A stretch of DNA of 64,000 bases. It comes from Solirubrobacteraceae bacterium (GTDB lineage: Bacteria; Actinomycetota; Thermoleophilia; Solirubrobacterales; Solirubrobacteraceae). This document shows positions 51,742 through 60,420 of this stretch, in pieces. Position numbers and translations under genes: made by a program. The stretch is taken from positions 1 to 64,000 of the forward strand of contig JALNWQ010000002.1 of assembly GCA_023230855.1 (NCBI GenBank). The letters are read 5' to 3'. The notes beneath the pieces are model-generated. The model was not told the origin of the DNA. It did not search any database and saw nothing but the letters and a program-made list of their open reading frames with translations. Every line of letters starts with the position of its first letter. The stretch's first letter is position 1.

Positions 51742-52841
51742 CAGACCACGTCGTCCCCGTCGCCGCGGCCCAGGACGAGCGCCCCGGACTCCTCCAGGCG
51801 GCGCACGATCGCGACGATCCGGCCCTGGGCCTCCTCGACGACGCGCTTGAGCTGCGGCGGCTGGAACTCCATCTCGTCGCGGAGCATCTCGGCGGCGCGC
51901 TGCGACAGGTTGGCGAGGATCCGCTCGCGGACCGACTCGTCGACCCCGCGCAGGGCGAGCGCCAGGTCGCGCTGGTCGACCTCGCGCAGCACGAGCTGGA
52001 TCGAGCGGTCGTCGAGCCCGGCGACGTCCTCGAAGACGAAGAGCAGCCGGCGGACCTCCTCGGCCAGCGCCGGATCGGACTCGGCGAGCGCCTCCAGGAC
52101 GTTGCGCTCCGTCCCGCGGTCGGTGTGGTTGAGGATCTGGGCGAGCGACTGGATGCCGCCGGCGGCCTGGTAGTCCTGCGAGATGACGCTCGCGACCTTG
52201 CCGCGGACGACGGCCTCGATCCGCTTGACGACCTCGGGGTTCGTCTCGCTCATCGTCGCGACCCGCCAGGCGATGTCGACCTGCTCCTCCGGCTCCATGC
52301 CGGCGAGGACCTGGGCGGCGAGCCGCTCGCTGAGGTTGGCGACGACGAGCGCGCGGGTCTGCGGGGACTCGGCGCGCAGGAACGCGGCGACCTGCTCCGG
52401 CGGCGTGCGGCGCAGGAACTCGAACGGCCGCTTCTCGATGACCGACGCGAGCCGTCCGATGATCTCGTCGGCGCGCTCCGCGCCGAGCGACCGCTCCAGG
52501 ACCTCGCGGGCGAAGTCGACGCCGCCCTCGGCGTAGGACTGCAACGCCATCGCCATCGCGACGGCCTCGTCGAACACCCCGTCGACGTGGTCGGGCGGGA
52601 CCTGGCCGAGCTTGGCCATCTCCAGCGACAGGACCTCGATCTCCTCGTCGCGGAGGTGCTTGAGGATCTCCGACGCGCGCTCGGCCCCGAGCGACACGAG
52701 GAGGATCGCGGCCTTGCGCCGACCCGGCAGGTCCAGGCGCGGTCGCGCGGCGACCGGCTCGATCCCGTCGGCGGCCCCGAACGGGTCGGCGTCCACGGTC
52801 TCGAACTCCTCGCCGAACGACGCGACGTGCTGCACGGCCAT
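51741..52841 (-). CDS. fliG: Flagellar motor switch protein FliG
   Basis: The 366-residue product starts its conserved part at about residue 40 (GRRKAAILLVSLGAERASEILKHL). The EHPQ motif reads ESPQTRALVVANL. The C-terminal torque domain contains FVFEDVAGLDDRSIQLVLREVDQRDLALALRG, with the charged residues that meet MotA. FliG joins the MS ring to the C ring. It is followed by fliH and preceded by fliF. Confidence 0.96.
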   Translation of the reverse strand: MAVQHVASFGEEFETVDADPFGAADGIEPVAARPRLDLPGRRKAAILLVSLGAERASEILKHLRDEEIEVLSLEMAKLGQVPPDHVDGVFDEAVAMAMALQSYAEGGVDFAREVLERSLGAERADEIIGRLASVIEKRPFEFLRRTPPEQVAAFLRAESPQTRALVVANLSERLAAQVLAGMEPEEQVDIAWRVATMSETNPEVVKRIEAVVRGKVASVISQDYQAAGGIQSLAQILNHTDRGTERNVLEALAESDPALAEEVRRLLFVFEDVAGLDDRSIQLVLREVDQRDLALALRGVDESVRERILANLSQRAAEMLRDEMEFQPPQLKRVVEEAQGRIVAIVRRLEESGALVLGRGDGDDVV

Positions 52842-52844
52842 CGT

Positions 52845-54395
52845 CTACTCCTCCGACATCCAGTGACGGACCTGCTGGGCGACGCGCTCGGGCTCGTTGT
52901 CGGCGAGCTCCTCGATCCGGCGTCGCGATCCCGCGACCTCGAGCTGCGGCACCTCGGCGGGCGGCGCGACCGCCGCCATCGCCTGGGTGCGCTGCTCGGC
53001 CTCCAGCGCCCGCAGGGTGCGCGGCGCCTCGATCTCGTCGAACCACACCGCGGACTCCAGGGCCTCGTCCTCGCGGCGGCGCAGGTGCCGGCCGATGAGC
53101 ACGAGGAACACGATGGTGCCGAGGGCGAGCGCGACCCACTTGACGTAGTCGACGACGTTGCCGGGGATCATCGCGGCCGGGGGCGCGGCGGCCGGGGCCT
53201 CCGCGAACGGCACCCGGGTCACGGTGAGCCGGTCGCCACGGTCGGTGTCGACCCCGGCGGCCGCGGCGACGGCGTCCCGGATGGCGGGGACCTGGGCGGC
53301 GGGCACCGCGTCGCTCACCATGACCGCGACGCTCTGGCGGGTGACGCCGCCGGCGGCGATCTCGGTCTTCGTGACGGTCTTGTCGGCGCCGAACTCGCGG
53401 TCGCCGGTCTCGTTGCGGTAGGTCGAGTCCCCGCCGCCGTTCGCACCGCCCGTGGCGGCGTAGCCGGGGACGTTCGCGGCGGTGCCGGTCGTGCCACCGG
53501 TCGCGGCGGTGCCCTCCATCTCCTCGTCGGTCGTCTTCTCCTTCAGCGCGACGCGACGGCGGCCGTAGCGGAGCTGCTCGCGGGTGGCCTTGTCGGCGTC
53601 GATGTCGGCGCTCACCCGCACCCGGGCCTTGTCGGGCCCGACGGTCTGCGCCAACAGCGACGTGAGGCTCGACTCCATCGACCGCTGGTAGCGCTGGGAC
53701 GCGGCCTGCTTGGCGAGCACCGCGCCGCCGGCGCCGTCCTCCCCGGACGACCCGTTGGGCCACAGCAGCTGGCCGGCGCCGTCGGTGATCGTGACGTTGC
53801 TCGGCTTGAGCGACTTGACGCTCGACGCGACGAGGCTCGCGATCCCCTTCACCGCGGACGGCTCCAGGTCGGCGCCGCCGAGCAGCACGGCGGCGGACGC
53901 GGGCGGCGCGTCCTCCGACAGCAGCACGTCGTCGGCGTCGGGCAGCACGAGCTGCACCGTCGCGCCGGACACGCCCTGGACCTTGTTGATCGTGCGGGCC
54001 AGCTCGCCCTCCATCGCGCGCTGGTACGTCACCTGCTGCTGCATCTGGCTCGTGCCCATGCTCTGCGAGTCGAAGAGCTCGAAGCCCGGCTCGATGCTGC
54101 CGCCGGACAGGCCGCCGACCTCGGCGAGCGCGATCCGGGCGGCGGCGACGTCGGCCTTCTCGACCGCCAGCGCGGTGCCGTTGTTCTGCAGCTCGTAGCC
54201 GACGCCCTTCTCGTCGAGGGCGGCGCTCATCTTGCCGGTCTGCGCGGGATCCAGGCCGGTGACGATCGTCGTGTACGACGGCCGCGACGCGAGCGAGAAC
54301 ATGATGAACGCGACGAGCAGCACCCCGGCGATCGCACCACCGACGGCGATGCGGCCCTTGGGGCTGAGGTTGGCGAGGACCTTCGGCAGCGGCAC
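52845..54395 (-). CDS. fliF: MS-ring protein FliF
   Basis: The 516-residue product has two membrane helices (about 20-40 and near residue 425), a YscJ-like extracytoplasmic part (LDPAQTGKMSAALDEKGVGYELQNNGTALAV) and ring-building motifs (YQRAMEGELARTINKVQGVSGATVQLVLPD). The short C-terminal tail binds FliG. It is preceded by fliE after 10 nt. Confidence 0.95.
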   Translation of the reverse strand: MPLPKVLANLSPKGRIAVGGAIAGVLLVAFIMFSLASRPSYTTIVTGLDPAQTGKMSAALDEKGVGYELQNNGTALAVEKADVAAARIALAEVGGLSGGSIEPGFELFDSQSMGTSQMQQQVTYQRAMEGELARTINKVQGVSGATVQLVLPDADDVLLSEDAPPASAAVLLGGADLEPSAVKGIASLVASSVKSLKPSNVTITDGAGQLLWPNGSSGEDGAGGAVLAKQAASQRYQRSMESSLTSLLAQTVGPDKARVRVSADIDADKATREQLRYGRRRVALKEKTTDEEMEGTAATGGTTGTAANVPGYAATGGANGGGDSTYRNETGDREFGADKTVTKTEIAAGGVTRQSVAVMVSDAVPAAQVPAIRDAVAAAAGVDTDRGDRLTVTRVPFAEAPAAAPPAAMIPGNVVDYVKWVALALGTIVFLVLIGRHLRRREDEALESAVWFDEIEAPRTLRALEAEQRTQAMAAVAPPAEVPQLEVAGSRRRIEELADNEPERVAQQVRHWMSEE

Positions 54396-54405
54396 GGTCG
54401 GCTCC

Positions 54406-54744
54406 TCAGATCTGCGTGTGCATGATCGTGGTCAGCGCCTCGACGCCGCGGGTGCGCAGCGTGGACGCCATCTGCATCGTGAGCTTGGCCTTCTCGACGG
54501 CCATCACGACCTGCTCGACGTTCTGGGCGGTGCCGGCGGCGAGCGCGGCGGCGCCCTCGGCGGCCGCGCCCTGCGTCGCCTCCAGGCCCTCGATCGCCTT
54601 CGTCAGGACGTTGCCGAACGCCCCGTCCCCGCCGACGCCACCGGCGCCGGCGACGCCCTCGGGGTCGACCGGCGTGATCGGCTCGACAGTCGGCATGACG
54701 CCCTCGGCGCCGATGACCATGCTCGGATCGATCGGGGCGATCAT
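54406..54744 (-). CDS. fliE: Rod-MS ring junction protein FliE
   Basis: The 112-residue product ends with VMAVEKAKLTMQMASTLRTRGVEALTTIMHTQI, the FliE pattern (EKAxLxMQ, then Y/A-x-x-I-x-x-M). It joins rod to MS ring. It overlaps flgC by ATGA. Confidence 0.93.
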   Translation of the reverse strand: MIAPIDPSMVIGAEGVMPTVEPITPVDPEGVAGAGGVGGDGAFGNVLTKAIEGLEATQGAAAEGAAALAAGTAQNVEQVVMAVEKAKLTMQMASTLRTRGVEALTTIMHTQI

Positions 54745-55199
54745 CGGAGGAGCTCCAGGGTCTTGGCGAACATCTGCTTCGACGCCTGCATCGCGGTGAC
54801 GTTCGCCTCGTAGGCGCGCGACGCGGCGATGAGGTCGACCATCTCGACGACGGTGTCGACCGCGGGCATCTCGACGTAGCCCTCGGCGTTGGCGTCGGGA
54901 TGGCCGGGGTCGTAGACGAGGCGCGGCGGGGCCGGGTGCTCGGTGATGCCGGCGACCTCGACGCCGCTGCCGCCGGTGCGTCCGCCGGACACGCCGCCGC
55001 GCTCCATCGCGCCGGCGAGGGTGGCGCCGAAGTCGGCGCCGGCGGCCTGGCGCAGCACGACGGTCTTGCGCTGGTAGGGACCACCGTCCGCGGTGCGGGT
55101 GGTCTGCGCGTTGGCGAGGTTCTCCGCGGTGACGTCCATCTGGACGCGTGACGCGGTGAGCGCCGAGGCGCTGGTGTCGATCGCGCCGAAGATGCTCAT
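54741..55199 (-). CDS. flgC: Flagellar proximal rod protein FlgC
   Basis: The 152-residue product starts SIFGAIDTSASALTASRVQMDVTAENLANAQTTRT and ends MVDLIAASRAYEANVTAMQASKQMFAKTLELLR, the two FlgC motifs. It overlaps flgB and fliE. Confidence 0.95.
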   Translation of the reverse strand: MSIFGAIDTSASALTASRVQMDVTAENLANAQTTRTADGGPYQRKTVVLRQAAGADFGATLAGAMERGGVSGGRTGGSGVEVAGITEHPAPPRLVYDPGHPDANAEGYVEMPAVDTVVEMVDLIAASRAYEANVTAMQASKQMFAKTLELLR

Positions 55200-55603
55200 G
55201 CGCCGTTGGCTCCCATCGCGAGGGTCAGGATCTCCAGCCGGACGCGGGCCACGGTGACCAGCGCCTGCTGCTCGAGGGCGTTCTTGGACAGCTCGGCCGA
55301 CTCCCGCTCGACGTCGACGCCGTTGCCGTCGGCGGTGACCGCTCCGGCCTCGGTGACCGGGTCGAATCGCGCGGCGCCGGGCTCGCCGGCCGCCATCGCC
55401 CCGCGGAGCGCGGCGTGGAAGTCGACGTCGCGGCGCTGGTAGCCGGGCGTGTTGACGTTGGCGAGGTTGGAGGCCAGCAGCTCGTGGCGCATGCCTGCGC
55501 CCTGGATGGCGGCGTGCAGCGCCTGCTGGGTGGGATCGATGAGCGTCAAGGCAGCGAGGGTCCGTTGGGGCGATCCGTCCCTGGACCGTCGTTGCCGTCC
55601 CAT
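55196..55603 (-). CDS. flgB: Flagellar proximal rod protein FlgB
   Basis: The 135-residue product contains HELLASNLANVNTPGYQRRDVDF and a C-terminal helix NALEQQALVTVARVRLEILTLAMG. Start ATG 55603 has AAGG immediately before it and lies 16 nt after the sigma-28 -10 box. A TTG about 45 nt downstream (LTLIDPTQQAL) would fit the family start better, so the N-terminus is uncertain. It is the first gene of flgBC-fliEFGHI. Confidence 0.9.
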   Translation of the reverse strand: MGRQRRSRDGSPQRTLAALTLIDPTQQALHAAIQGAGMRHELLASNLANVNTPGYQRRDVDFHAALRGAMAAGEPGAARFDPVTEAGAVTADGNGVDVERESAELSKNALEQQALVTVARVRLEILTLAMGANGA

Positions 55604-55619
55604 CCTTGGGACATTCCGT

Positions 55620-55646
55620 TCATCGGCATCCCGTCCGCAACCTTGA
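55620..55646 (-). promoter_or_regulatory. Sigma-28 type promoter of the flgB-to-fliI operon
   Basis: Minus strand TCAAGG, 13 nt, GCCGATGA. It places the basal-body operon in the same regulon as flagellin. Confidence 0.65.
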
Positions 55647-55711
55647 ACCGGTCGCTGGACGTTCGGCCGACCCGGGCAGGAGCGGGCAGCGGGGCCCGGC
55701 GTCCTGGCGCG

Positions 55712-56269
55712 TCAGGCGGTGCGGTCCATGCGGGCCGCGCCGGCGGGAGCGCCGCCGTACCCGCGGGCCATGCGGCGCCCGGCGCCCACGTGCCCGCGGT
55801 CGTCGTCGAGCGCACGACGCGACGCGGCCAGGCGTCGGCCCAGCTCGTCGTGGAGCGCCGCGGTGCGCTCGAGCGTGGACCGGGCGGCGGCCGGGGCGAC
55901 GTCCGGCAGGGCGCGGACGATCGCCTCCCACCGTCCGGCGAGGTCGTCCAGGTCGTCCAGGTCCCCGGCGTCGACGGCGGCGAGCTGACGCACCGTCAGC
56001 TCGAGGAGCTCGTCGTAGGCGCCGAGCGGCCCGTCGCCCGTCGCGGGGCCGGCGTGCGGGCCGGCGGCGTCGTGCCGACCGTTCCCGGCCGGCGCGTCGT
56101 CGGGCCCGCCGCGTCGTCCGGGGCCGCGCCCGGGGAGGGCGAACGGCGTCGTCGGCTCGCGGTCGCGCCGCGGGCGCGGGTCCGGCTGCACGTAGGGGTG
56201 CGGCGCGTGGCGCGGCGCCCCGGTCAGGGCGCCGGCCGGCTCAACCGGCGATCGCGGCGAACGATGCAC
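55712..56269 (-). CDS. FliT-like flagellar chaperone candidate
   Basis: The 185-residue product has a disordered Pro/Arg/Gly N-terminus (about 1-80) and then a helical region YDELLELTVRQLAAVDAGDLDDLDDLAGRWEAIVRAL and on, typical in pattern of FliT (L-x-x-L-x-x-A-x-x-x-D-x-x-x-L). FliT is the FliD chaperone and is usually next to fliS, as here. A GTG at 56269 overlaps the fliS end by 29 nt; the real start could be further downstream. Family assignment is by context and helix pattern. Confidence 0.6.
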   Translation of the reverse strand: MHRSPRSPVEPAGALTGAPRHAPHPYVQPDPRPRRDREPTTPFALPGRGPGRRGGPDDAPAGNGRHDAAGPHAGPATGDGPLGAYDELLELTVRQLAAVDAGDLDDLDDLAGRWEAIVRALPDVAPAAARSTLERTAALHDELGRRLAASRRALDDDRGHVGAGRRMARGYGGAPAGAARMDRTA

Positions 56270-56609
56270 GGAGCTCCCCCGCCTGGGCGACGACCTGCAT
56301 CACCTTGCGCGGATCCTGCTCGACGCGGGCCGCGTCGAGGTGGCGGCGCCAGAAGAGGTAGATCGCCTCGAGGCGCGCCGCGATCTCGCCACCCTTCTCG
56401 TGGTCGAGGGTGACGTAGAGCTCGGAGATGATCGCCTCGGCGCGCTGCAGGCGGGCGGACGCGGTCACGGCGTCGCCGGCCTCCATGGCGGCGGCGGCCT
56501 GACGGAGGAACCGTCCCGCCCCGTCGTAGAGCAGGACGACGAGCTTGGCCGGCGACGCCGTGAGGACGGCGCCGTCGCGGTAGGCGTTGGGGGCGGCGTA
56601 CGTGGTCAC
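56241..56609 (-). CDS. fliS: Flagellin chaperone FliS
   Basis: The 122-residue product contains YRDGAVLTASPAKLVVLLYDGAGRFLRQA, the FliS core, and helices to the C-terminus. It binds flagellin until export. The GTG start lies 7 nt after the -10 box of its promoter, so the mRNA is probably leaderless. Confidence 0.95.
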   Translation of the reverse strand: MTTYAAPNAYRDGAVLTASPAKLVVLLYDGAGRFLRQAAAAMEAGDAVTASARLQRAEAIISELYVTLDHEKGGEIAARLEAIYLFWRRHLDAARVEQDPRKVMQVVAQAGELRASFAAIAG

Positions 56610-56616
56610 GTTCCGG

Positions 56617-56643
56617 TGATCGGTCGGGGTGGCGGGAGCTGAA
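56617..56643 (-). promoter_or_regulatory. Sigma-28 type promoter of fliS
   Basis: Minus strand TTCAGC, 13 nt, ACCGATCA. The sequence from the -10 to the start (CGATCACCGGAAC) is the same as at flgG on the other strand (59327-59338). Confidence 0.6.
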
Positions 56644-56667
56644 GGGCGCTCGGACGGTCGTCCGGGG

Positions 56668-58017
56668 TCAGTTCGAGGACGAGGACAGGCTGTTGATCTG
56701 GCCGCTCAACCAGGAGCTCTGGGTCTGCCACTTCGACATCGCGACCTCGAGTCGCGCGAACTGCGCGGTGAGCGACGCCTCCTTGGCGGTCAGGCGCGCG
56801 TCGAGGTCGGTCATCCGCCGGCCCAGGTCCGCGATCGTCTGGTCGACGGCCGAGATCCTGTCGGTGAGGACCCCCGTCGCCCCCGTGTAGCTCTGGATGC
56901 GGTCGACGAGCCCGGTCAGCACGCTGCCGGGTCCGCCCAGCGCGTCGCGCACGGCGGCCGGGTCGGTGGTGAGCGCGGCGACGAGCTTGTCGGCGTCGAG
57001 CGAGATCCGTCCCCGGATCGCGTCCTGGGAGTACGCCGCGGTGCCGCTGGCGGCCCCGTTCGTGATCCCCAGCGCCTCGAGCGGCAGCGACGCGCCGCCG
57101 CCGTCGATCGAGATCAGCGCGTCGCGGATCCCGTCGAGGACGGCGATCATCGTGCGGTCCGCGGCGAGCACGCCCTTCGTCCCGGACGGATCGTTGGCCG
57201 TCTGCGTGCGCAGCAGGTCGACGGCGGAGTTGTACGCCTTGACGAACGCCTCGGCGGCGCCCTTCGCCGCATCGGTGTCGACGCCGGGCACCCCGACGTT
57301 GACCGTCGTCGGCGTCGCCGTCACCCCGGTGATCGTCAGCGCGACGCCCGGGATCGCGTCGGCGATCGTGTTCGTCGCCGACCGGTGCTCCACCCCGTCG
57401 ATCTGGACGACCGCGTCGAGGCCGCTGCGGAGCGTCTCGTCCGACAGCACGCCGGCCGACGCGGCGGTGAACCCGGAGTCCGCGCCGGTGGTGCGGCTCG
57501 AGAACGTGAGCCGCTCCTGCCCGCCGACGACCGACACCGCGGCGACGACGTGGAGCGACGTGTCGCCGTTGATCCGCGACACGATGTCCTGGGCGGTGGT
57601 CCCGGCGGCGAACGTGATCTCGTCGGACCACCCGTCGCCGGACAGGACGATCGACCCGTCGGCGACCGGCTCGGTGAACGCGTACCCCGCCTGGGCGGCC
57701 CGGGCGAGCTGGTCGACCTGGACGGCGTAGCCGCCGGCCGCCGCGCCGCCGGTCATCGTCGCCGACACCCGCGACGGGTCGGCGACGGTCACCGTCTGAC
57801 GGTTGCCGAACAGCGCCGGGTCCGACAGCGCGCGGGCCGCGGACTGCAGGTCCTTGAGCGTCGTGATCGCCGTCTGGATGGCGGTCTTGCTCGTCTGCTG
57901 CGCCGACTGCTCGGCGACGAGCCGCGTGCGCGGCTGCCGCTCGAGCCCCATGAGGCTCGAGATGATCGATGCGGTGTCGAGGCCCGACGCCAGGCCACCG
58001 AAGCTGATGCCGGCCAT
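56668..58017 (-). CDS. fliD: Filament cap protein FliD
   Basis: The 449-residue product starts ISFGGLASGLDTASIISSLM, the FliD N-terminal signature, and has TLKDLQSAARALSDPALF and the C-terminal coiled coil. FliD caps the filament. It follows flaG by 1 nt and is followed by fliS, the order known from Gram-positives. Confidence 0.95.
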   Translation of the reverse strand: MAGISFGGLASGLDTASIISSLMGLERQPRTRLVAEQSAQQTSKTAIQTAITTLKDLQSAARALSDPALFGNRQTVTVADPSRVSATMTGGAAAGGYAVQVDQLARAAQAGYAFTEPVADGSIVLSGDGWSDEITFAAGTTAQDIVSRINGDTSLHVVAAVSVVGGQERLTFSSRTTGADSGFTAASAGVLSDETLRSGLDAVVQIDGVEHRSATNTIADAIPGVALTITGVTATPTTVNVGVPGVDTDAAKGAAEAFVKAYNSAVDLLRTQTANDPSGTKGVLAADRTMIAVLDGIRDALISIDGGGASLPLEALGITNGAASGTAAYSQDAIRGRISLDADKLVAALTTDPAAVRDALGGPGSVLTGLVDRIQSYTGATGVLTDRISAVDQTIADLGRRMTDLDARLTAKEASLTAQFARLEVAMSKWQTQSSWLSGQINSLSSSSN

Positions 58018-58018
58018 G

Positions 58019-58423
58019 TCAGGCCTCCCGGTCCACGTGCAGGACGTCGGTCGCCGCGGCGTGCGGGTCGGCCTCGGGGACCGGGCCGACGGTCACGGCG
58101 AGCTCGAGCGCCTCGGTCGGCGGGACCCGTCGCACGACGTCGCCGCGCGCGTCGACGAGGTCGATCCGGATCCGCATGCCGTCGCCGACGTCGTAGCGCA
58201 GCTCGAGGCCCTGGGAGCGGATCTCGTGCAGCCGGTCGAAGGCGGCGTCGATGTCGGCCAGCACCTCGGCCGGCGGGGTCGCGGGGATGCCGTCGAACGA
58301 CGGGCCGTGCAGGGCGTCCCGGTCGTCGGGCACGGCGTGCGGCTCCCGGTCGCGGACCGGAGGAAGCCCCATGCGGGGATCCACGGGTCCGAGGCGTTCG
58401 GTGGTGCGGAGGTCGCTGATCAT
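58019..58423 (-). CDS. flaG: FlaG family protein
   Basis: The 134-residue product has the FlaG C-terminal motif LRYDVGDGMRIRIDLVDARGD followed by VVRRVPPTEALELA (family: F-x-V-x-x-x-x-x-x-x-V-x-V-x-D-x-x-T-G-E-V-I-R-Q-I-P). FlaG affects filament length and is often beside fliD. The longest frame starts at 58504, but that start and the one at 58489 lie at or before the promoter -10 box, so ATG 58423 is preferred. Confidence 0.8.
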   Translation of the reverse strand: MISDLRTTERLGPVDPRMGLPPVRDREPHAVPDDRDALHGPSFDGIPATPPAEVLADIDAAFDRLHEIRSQGLELRYDVGDGMRIRIDLVDARGDVVRRVPPTEALELAVTVGPVPEADPHAAATDVLHVDREA

Positions 58424-58485
58424 GGGGGTCGGGGGTGGTCCCGCGGCGTCGGGACCGATACGGATTCGCCGGACGGTCGACCCGG

Positions 58486-58512
58486 TCATCGGCCGTTCGT
58501 CCACGGACTTGA
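58486..58512 (-). promoter_or_regulatory. Sigma-28 type promoter of flaG-fliD
   Basis: Minus strand TCAAGT, 13 nt, GCCGATGA. The predicted start is near 58479, about 55 nt before the flaG ATG. Confidence 0.65.
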
Positions 58513-58533
58513 GGGGGAGATCGACGACGGCCG

Positions 58534-59241
58534 ATGACCCGGCCGATGATCCGTGGCCTCTACACCGCCGCCGCCGGCATGGTCGCCGAGCAGGCCCGGC
58601 AGACCCAGCTGAGCAACGACCTCGCCAACGCCGCCACCCCCGGGTACAAGCGCGACCGCACGACCCAGACGAGCTTCGGCGACGTGCTGCTGTCGAACGT
58701 CCGCACCGGCCAGGCGGTCGGTCCGGTCGGTCACGGCCCGTACGCCGACGCGACGGTCACCGACCTGCGCCCGCAGGGCGCGCGCACGACGGAGGAGCCG
58801 TTCGACTTCGCGATCGAGGGCGACGGGTTCTTCGCGGTGCAGACCGACCAGGGCGTGCGCTACACCCGCAACGGGCAGTTCTCGGTGTCCGCCCGCGGCA
58901 CCCTCGCCGACCGCGCCGGCCACGACGTCCTCGACGCCGGCGGGCGCCCGATCGCGGTGCCGCCCGGCGGGACCGTCGACGCCGGACGGGTCGGCGTGTT
59001 CGCCCTGGACGGCGCGACGAAGGCCGGCGAGGGCCTCTTCACCGGCCAGGCGACGGGCGCGGCCACCGGCGTCGCGCGCCAGGGGATGCTCGAGGGCTCC
59101 GGCGTCGACCCGACCCGGGCGATGGTCGAGATGATCGCGTCGCTGCGGACGTTCGAGTCCGGCCAGCGCGCGATCTCCACGATCGACCGCACCCTCGAGC
59201 GCGCCGCCACCCAGGTCGGCAGCGTCAGCGGACAGGGCTGA
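58534..59241 (+). CDS. flgF: Flagellar rod protein FlgF
   Basis: The 235-residue product starts MTRPMIRGLYTAAAGM; the family start is MIRGLYTAAAGM, so ATG 58546 is equally possible. It has DLANAATPGYKRD, the central motif FAIEGDGFFAV, and a C-terminal AMVEMIASLRTFESGQRAI. Rod protein. A GAGGGGGAG stretch at 58511-58519 is the only ribosome binding site seen, rather far from either start. It lies 97 bp before flgG. Confidence 0.9.
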   Translation: MTRPMIRGLYTAAAGMVAEQARQTQLSNDLANAATPGYKRDRTTQTSFGDVLLSNVRTGQAVGPVGHGPYADATVTDLRPQGARTTEEPFDFAIEGDGFFAVQTDQGVRYTRNGQFSVSARGTLADRAGHDVLDAGGRPIAVPPGGTVDAGRVGVFALDGATKAGEGLFTGQATGAATGVARQGMLEGSGVDPTRAMVEMIASLRTFESGQRAISTIDRTLERAATQVGSVSGQG

Positions 59242-59304
59242 GCGGACCGTCGGGGCCCCCGCGACGGCGCCGCGACGCACCCGTCCGGAGCCGTCCACCG
59301 GGCC

Positions 59305-59331
59305 TCAAGATCCGGGCCTCCCCGCCGATCA
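59305..59331 (+). promoter_or_regulatory. Sigma-28 type promoter of the flgG-to-csrA operon
   Basis: Plus strand TCAAGA, 13 nt, GCCGATCA. The -10 box ends 7 nt before the flgG ATG. Confidence 0.65.
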
Positions 59332-59338
59332 CCGGAAC

Positions 59339-60067
59339 ATGCTCCAAGGCCTGTACTCCGCGGCCGCCGGGATGTCGGCGCAGCAGACGCGCATGGACGC
59401 CGTGTCGCACGACCTGGCGAACACGTCGACCCCCGGGTACAAGCAGGAGCGGGTCGCGTTCCGCGACCTGCTCTACGTCCGCGACGGCGTCGAGGGGGTG
59501 CGCGCCGGATCCGGTTCGGCCGCCGCCACGATCGGCCGCGGGACGAGCCAGGGCGCGCTGCAGGCCACCGGCCGCAGCCTCGACGTCGCGATCACCGGCG
59601 CCGGCTACCTCCAGGTGACCCGGCCCGACGGCTCGTCCGCGCTCACCCGGGCGGGCGTCCTGCAGGTCGACGCGTCCGGCCGGCTCGTCACCCCGTCCGG
59701 GGACCGCCTCGACGGCGTCGGACCACTGCCCGCGGGCACCGACGTCGACAAGCTCGGGATCGGCGACGACGGCACCGTCCGCACCGCCGACGGGACCGAG
59801 GTCGGCCGGCTCCGGCTCGTGAACGTCACCGCCCCCGACCTCATGCGCCCGGTCGGCGACAACCTCTTCGCCCCCACCGCCGAGAGCGGCGCCCCGACGG
59901 TGACCGGCAACGCCCGCCTCGTCCAGGGCCACCTGGAGGCGTCCGCGGTGAACGTCGCGGACGCGATGACCGACCTCATCGAGTCGCAGCGCGCGTTCGC
60001 GATGGCGAGCCGCGCGGTGCAGACCCAGGACCAGATGCTCGAGATCGCCAACGGGGTCAAGCGATGA
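59339..60067 (+). CDS. flgG: Flagellar distal rod protein FlgG
   Basis: The 242-residue product starts MLQGLYSAAAGMSAQQTRMD, has DLANTSTPGYKQE, LDVAITGAGYLQV and the C-terminal MTDLIESQRAFAMASRAVQTQDQMLEIANGVKR motifs. The mRNA is probably leaderless because the -10 box is 7 nt from the ATG. It overlaps flgJ by ATGA. Confidence 0.93.
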   Translation: MLQGLYSAAAGMSAQQTRMDAVSHDLANTSTPGYKQERVAFRDLLYVRDGVEGVRAGSGSAAATIGRGTSQGALQATGRSLDVAITGAGYLQVTRPDGSSALTRAGVLQVDASGRLVTPSGDRLDGVGPLPAGTDVDKLGIGDDGTVRTADGTEVGRLRLVNVTAPDLMRPVGDNLFAPTAESGAPTVTGNARLVQGHLEASAVNVADAMTDLIESQRAFAMASRAVQTQDQMLEIANGVKR

Positions 60068-60420
60068 CCATCGCCGGCATCGGCGGGCTCCCGACCGTCG
60101 CCGACACCGCCCTGCCCGCCCACGTCCGCAACGGGACCGCCGAGGCGAAGGACGCCTACCGCACCGCCCTGGCGTTCGAGCAGGTGCTCGTCCAGCAGCT
60201 CACCGAGCAGCTCGCCGCGACGACCGGCGAGGACGAAGAGTCCGCGTCCGCAGCGACCTCGACCTACCGCGACATGCTGCCCGCCGCGCTCGCGGAGGGC
60301 ATCACCGCGTCGGGGGGCCTGGGCCTCGCCGACCAGCTGTACCGCACCGCCCTCGGGCCGACGGCGTCGTCGACGTCGCCGGCCGCCCCGTCCGTCCCGA
60401 ACTCCCCGGAGACCGTCTGA
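60064..60420 (+). CDS. flgJ: Rod-binding protein, FlgJ N-terminal type
   Basis: The 118-residue product has the rod-binding pattern AYRTALAFEQVLVQQLTEQL, then YRDMLPAALAEGITASGGLGLADQLYR. It lacks the muramidase domain of enteric FlgJ; the transglycosylase at 42166-42813 may supply that activity. It overlaps flgG and flgN. Confidence 0.88.
   Translation: MTIAGIGGLPTVADTALPAHVRNGTAEAKDAYRTALAFEQVLVQQLTEQLAATTGEDEESASAATSTYRDMLPAALAEGITASGGLGLADQLYRTALGPTASSTSPAAPSVPNSPETV

Noticed and set aside
58530..58549. Two GCCGATGA motifs at the flgF start, resembling -10 boxes on the plus strand
   Set aside because: The motifs contain the start codons themselves and the -35 positions (GAGGGG, GACGAC) do not match the set.
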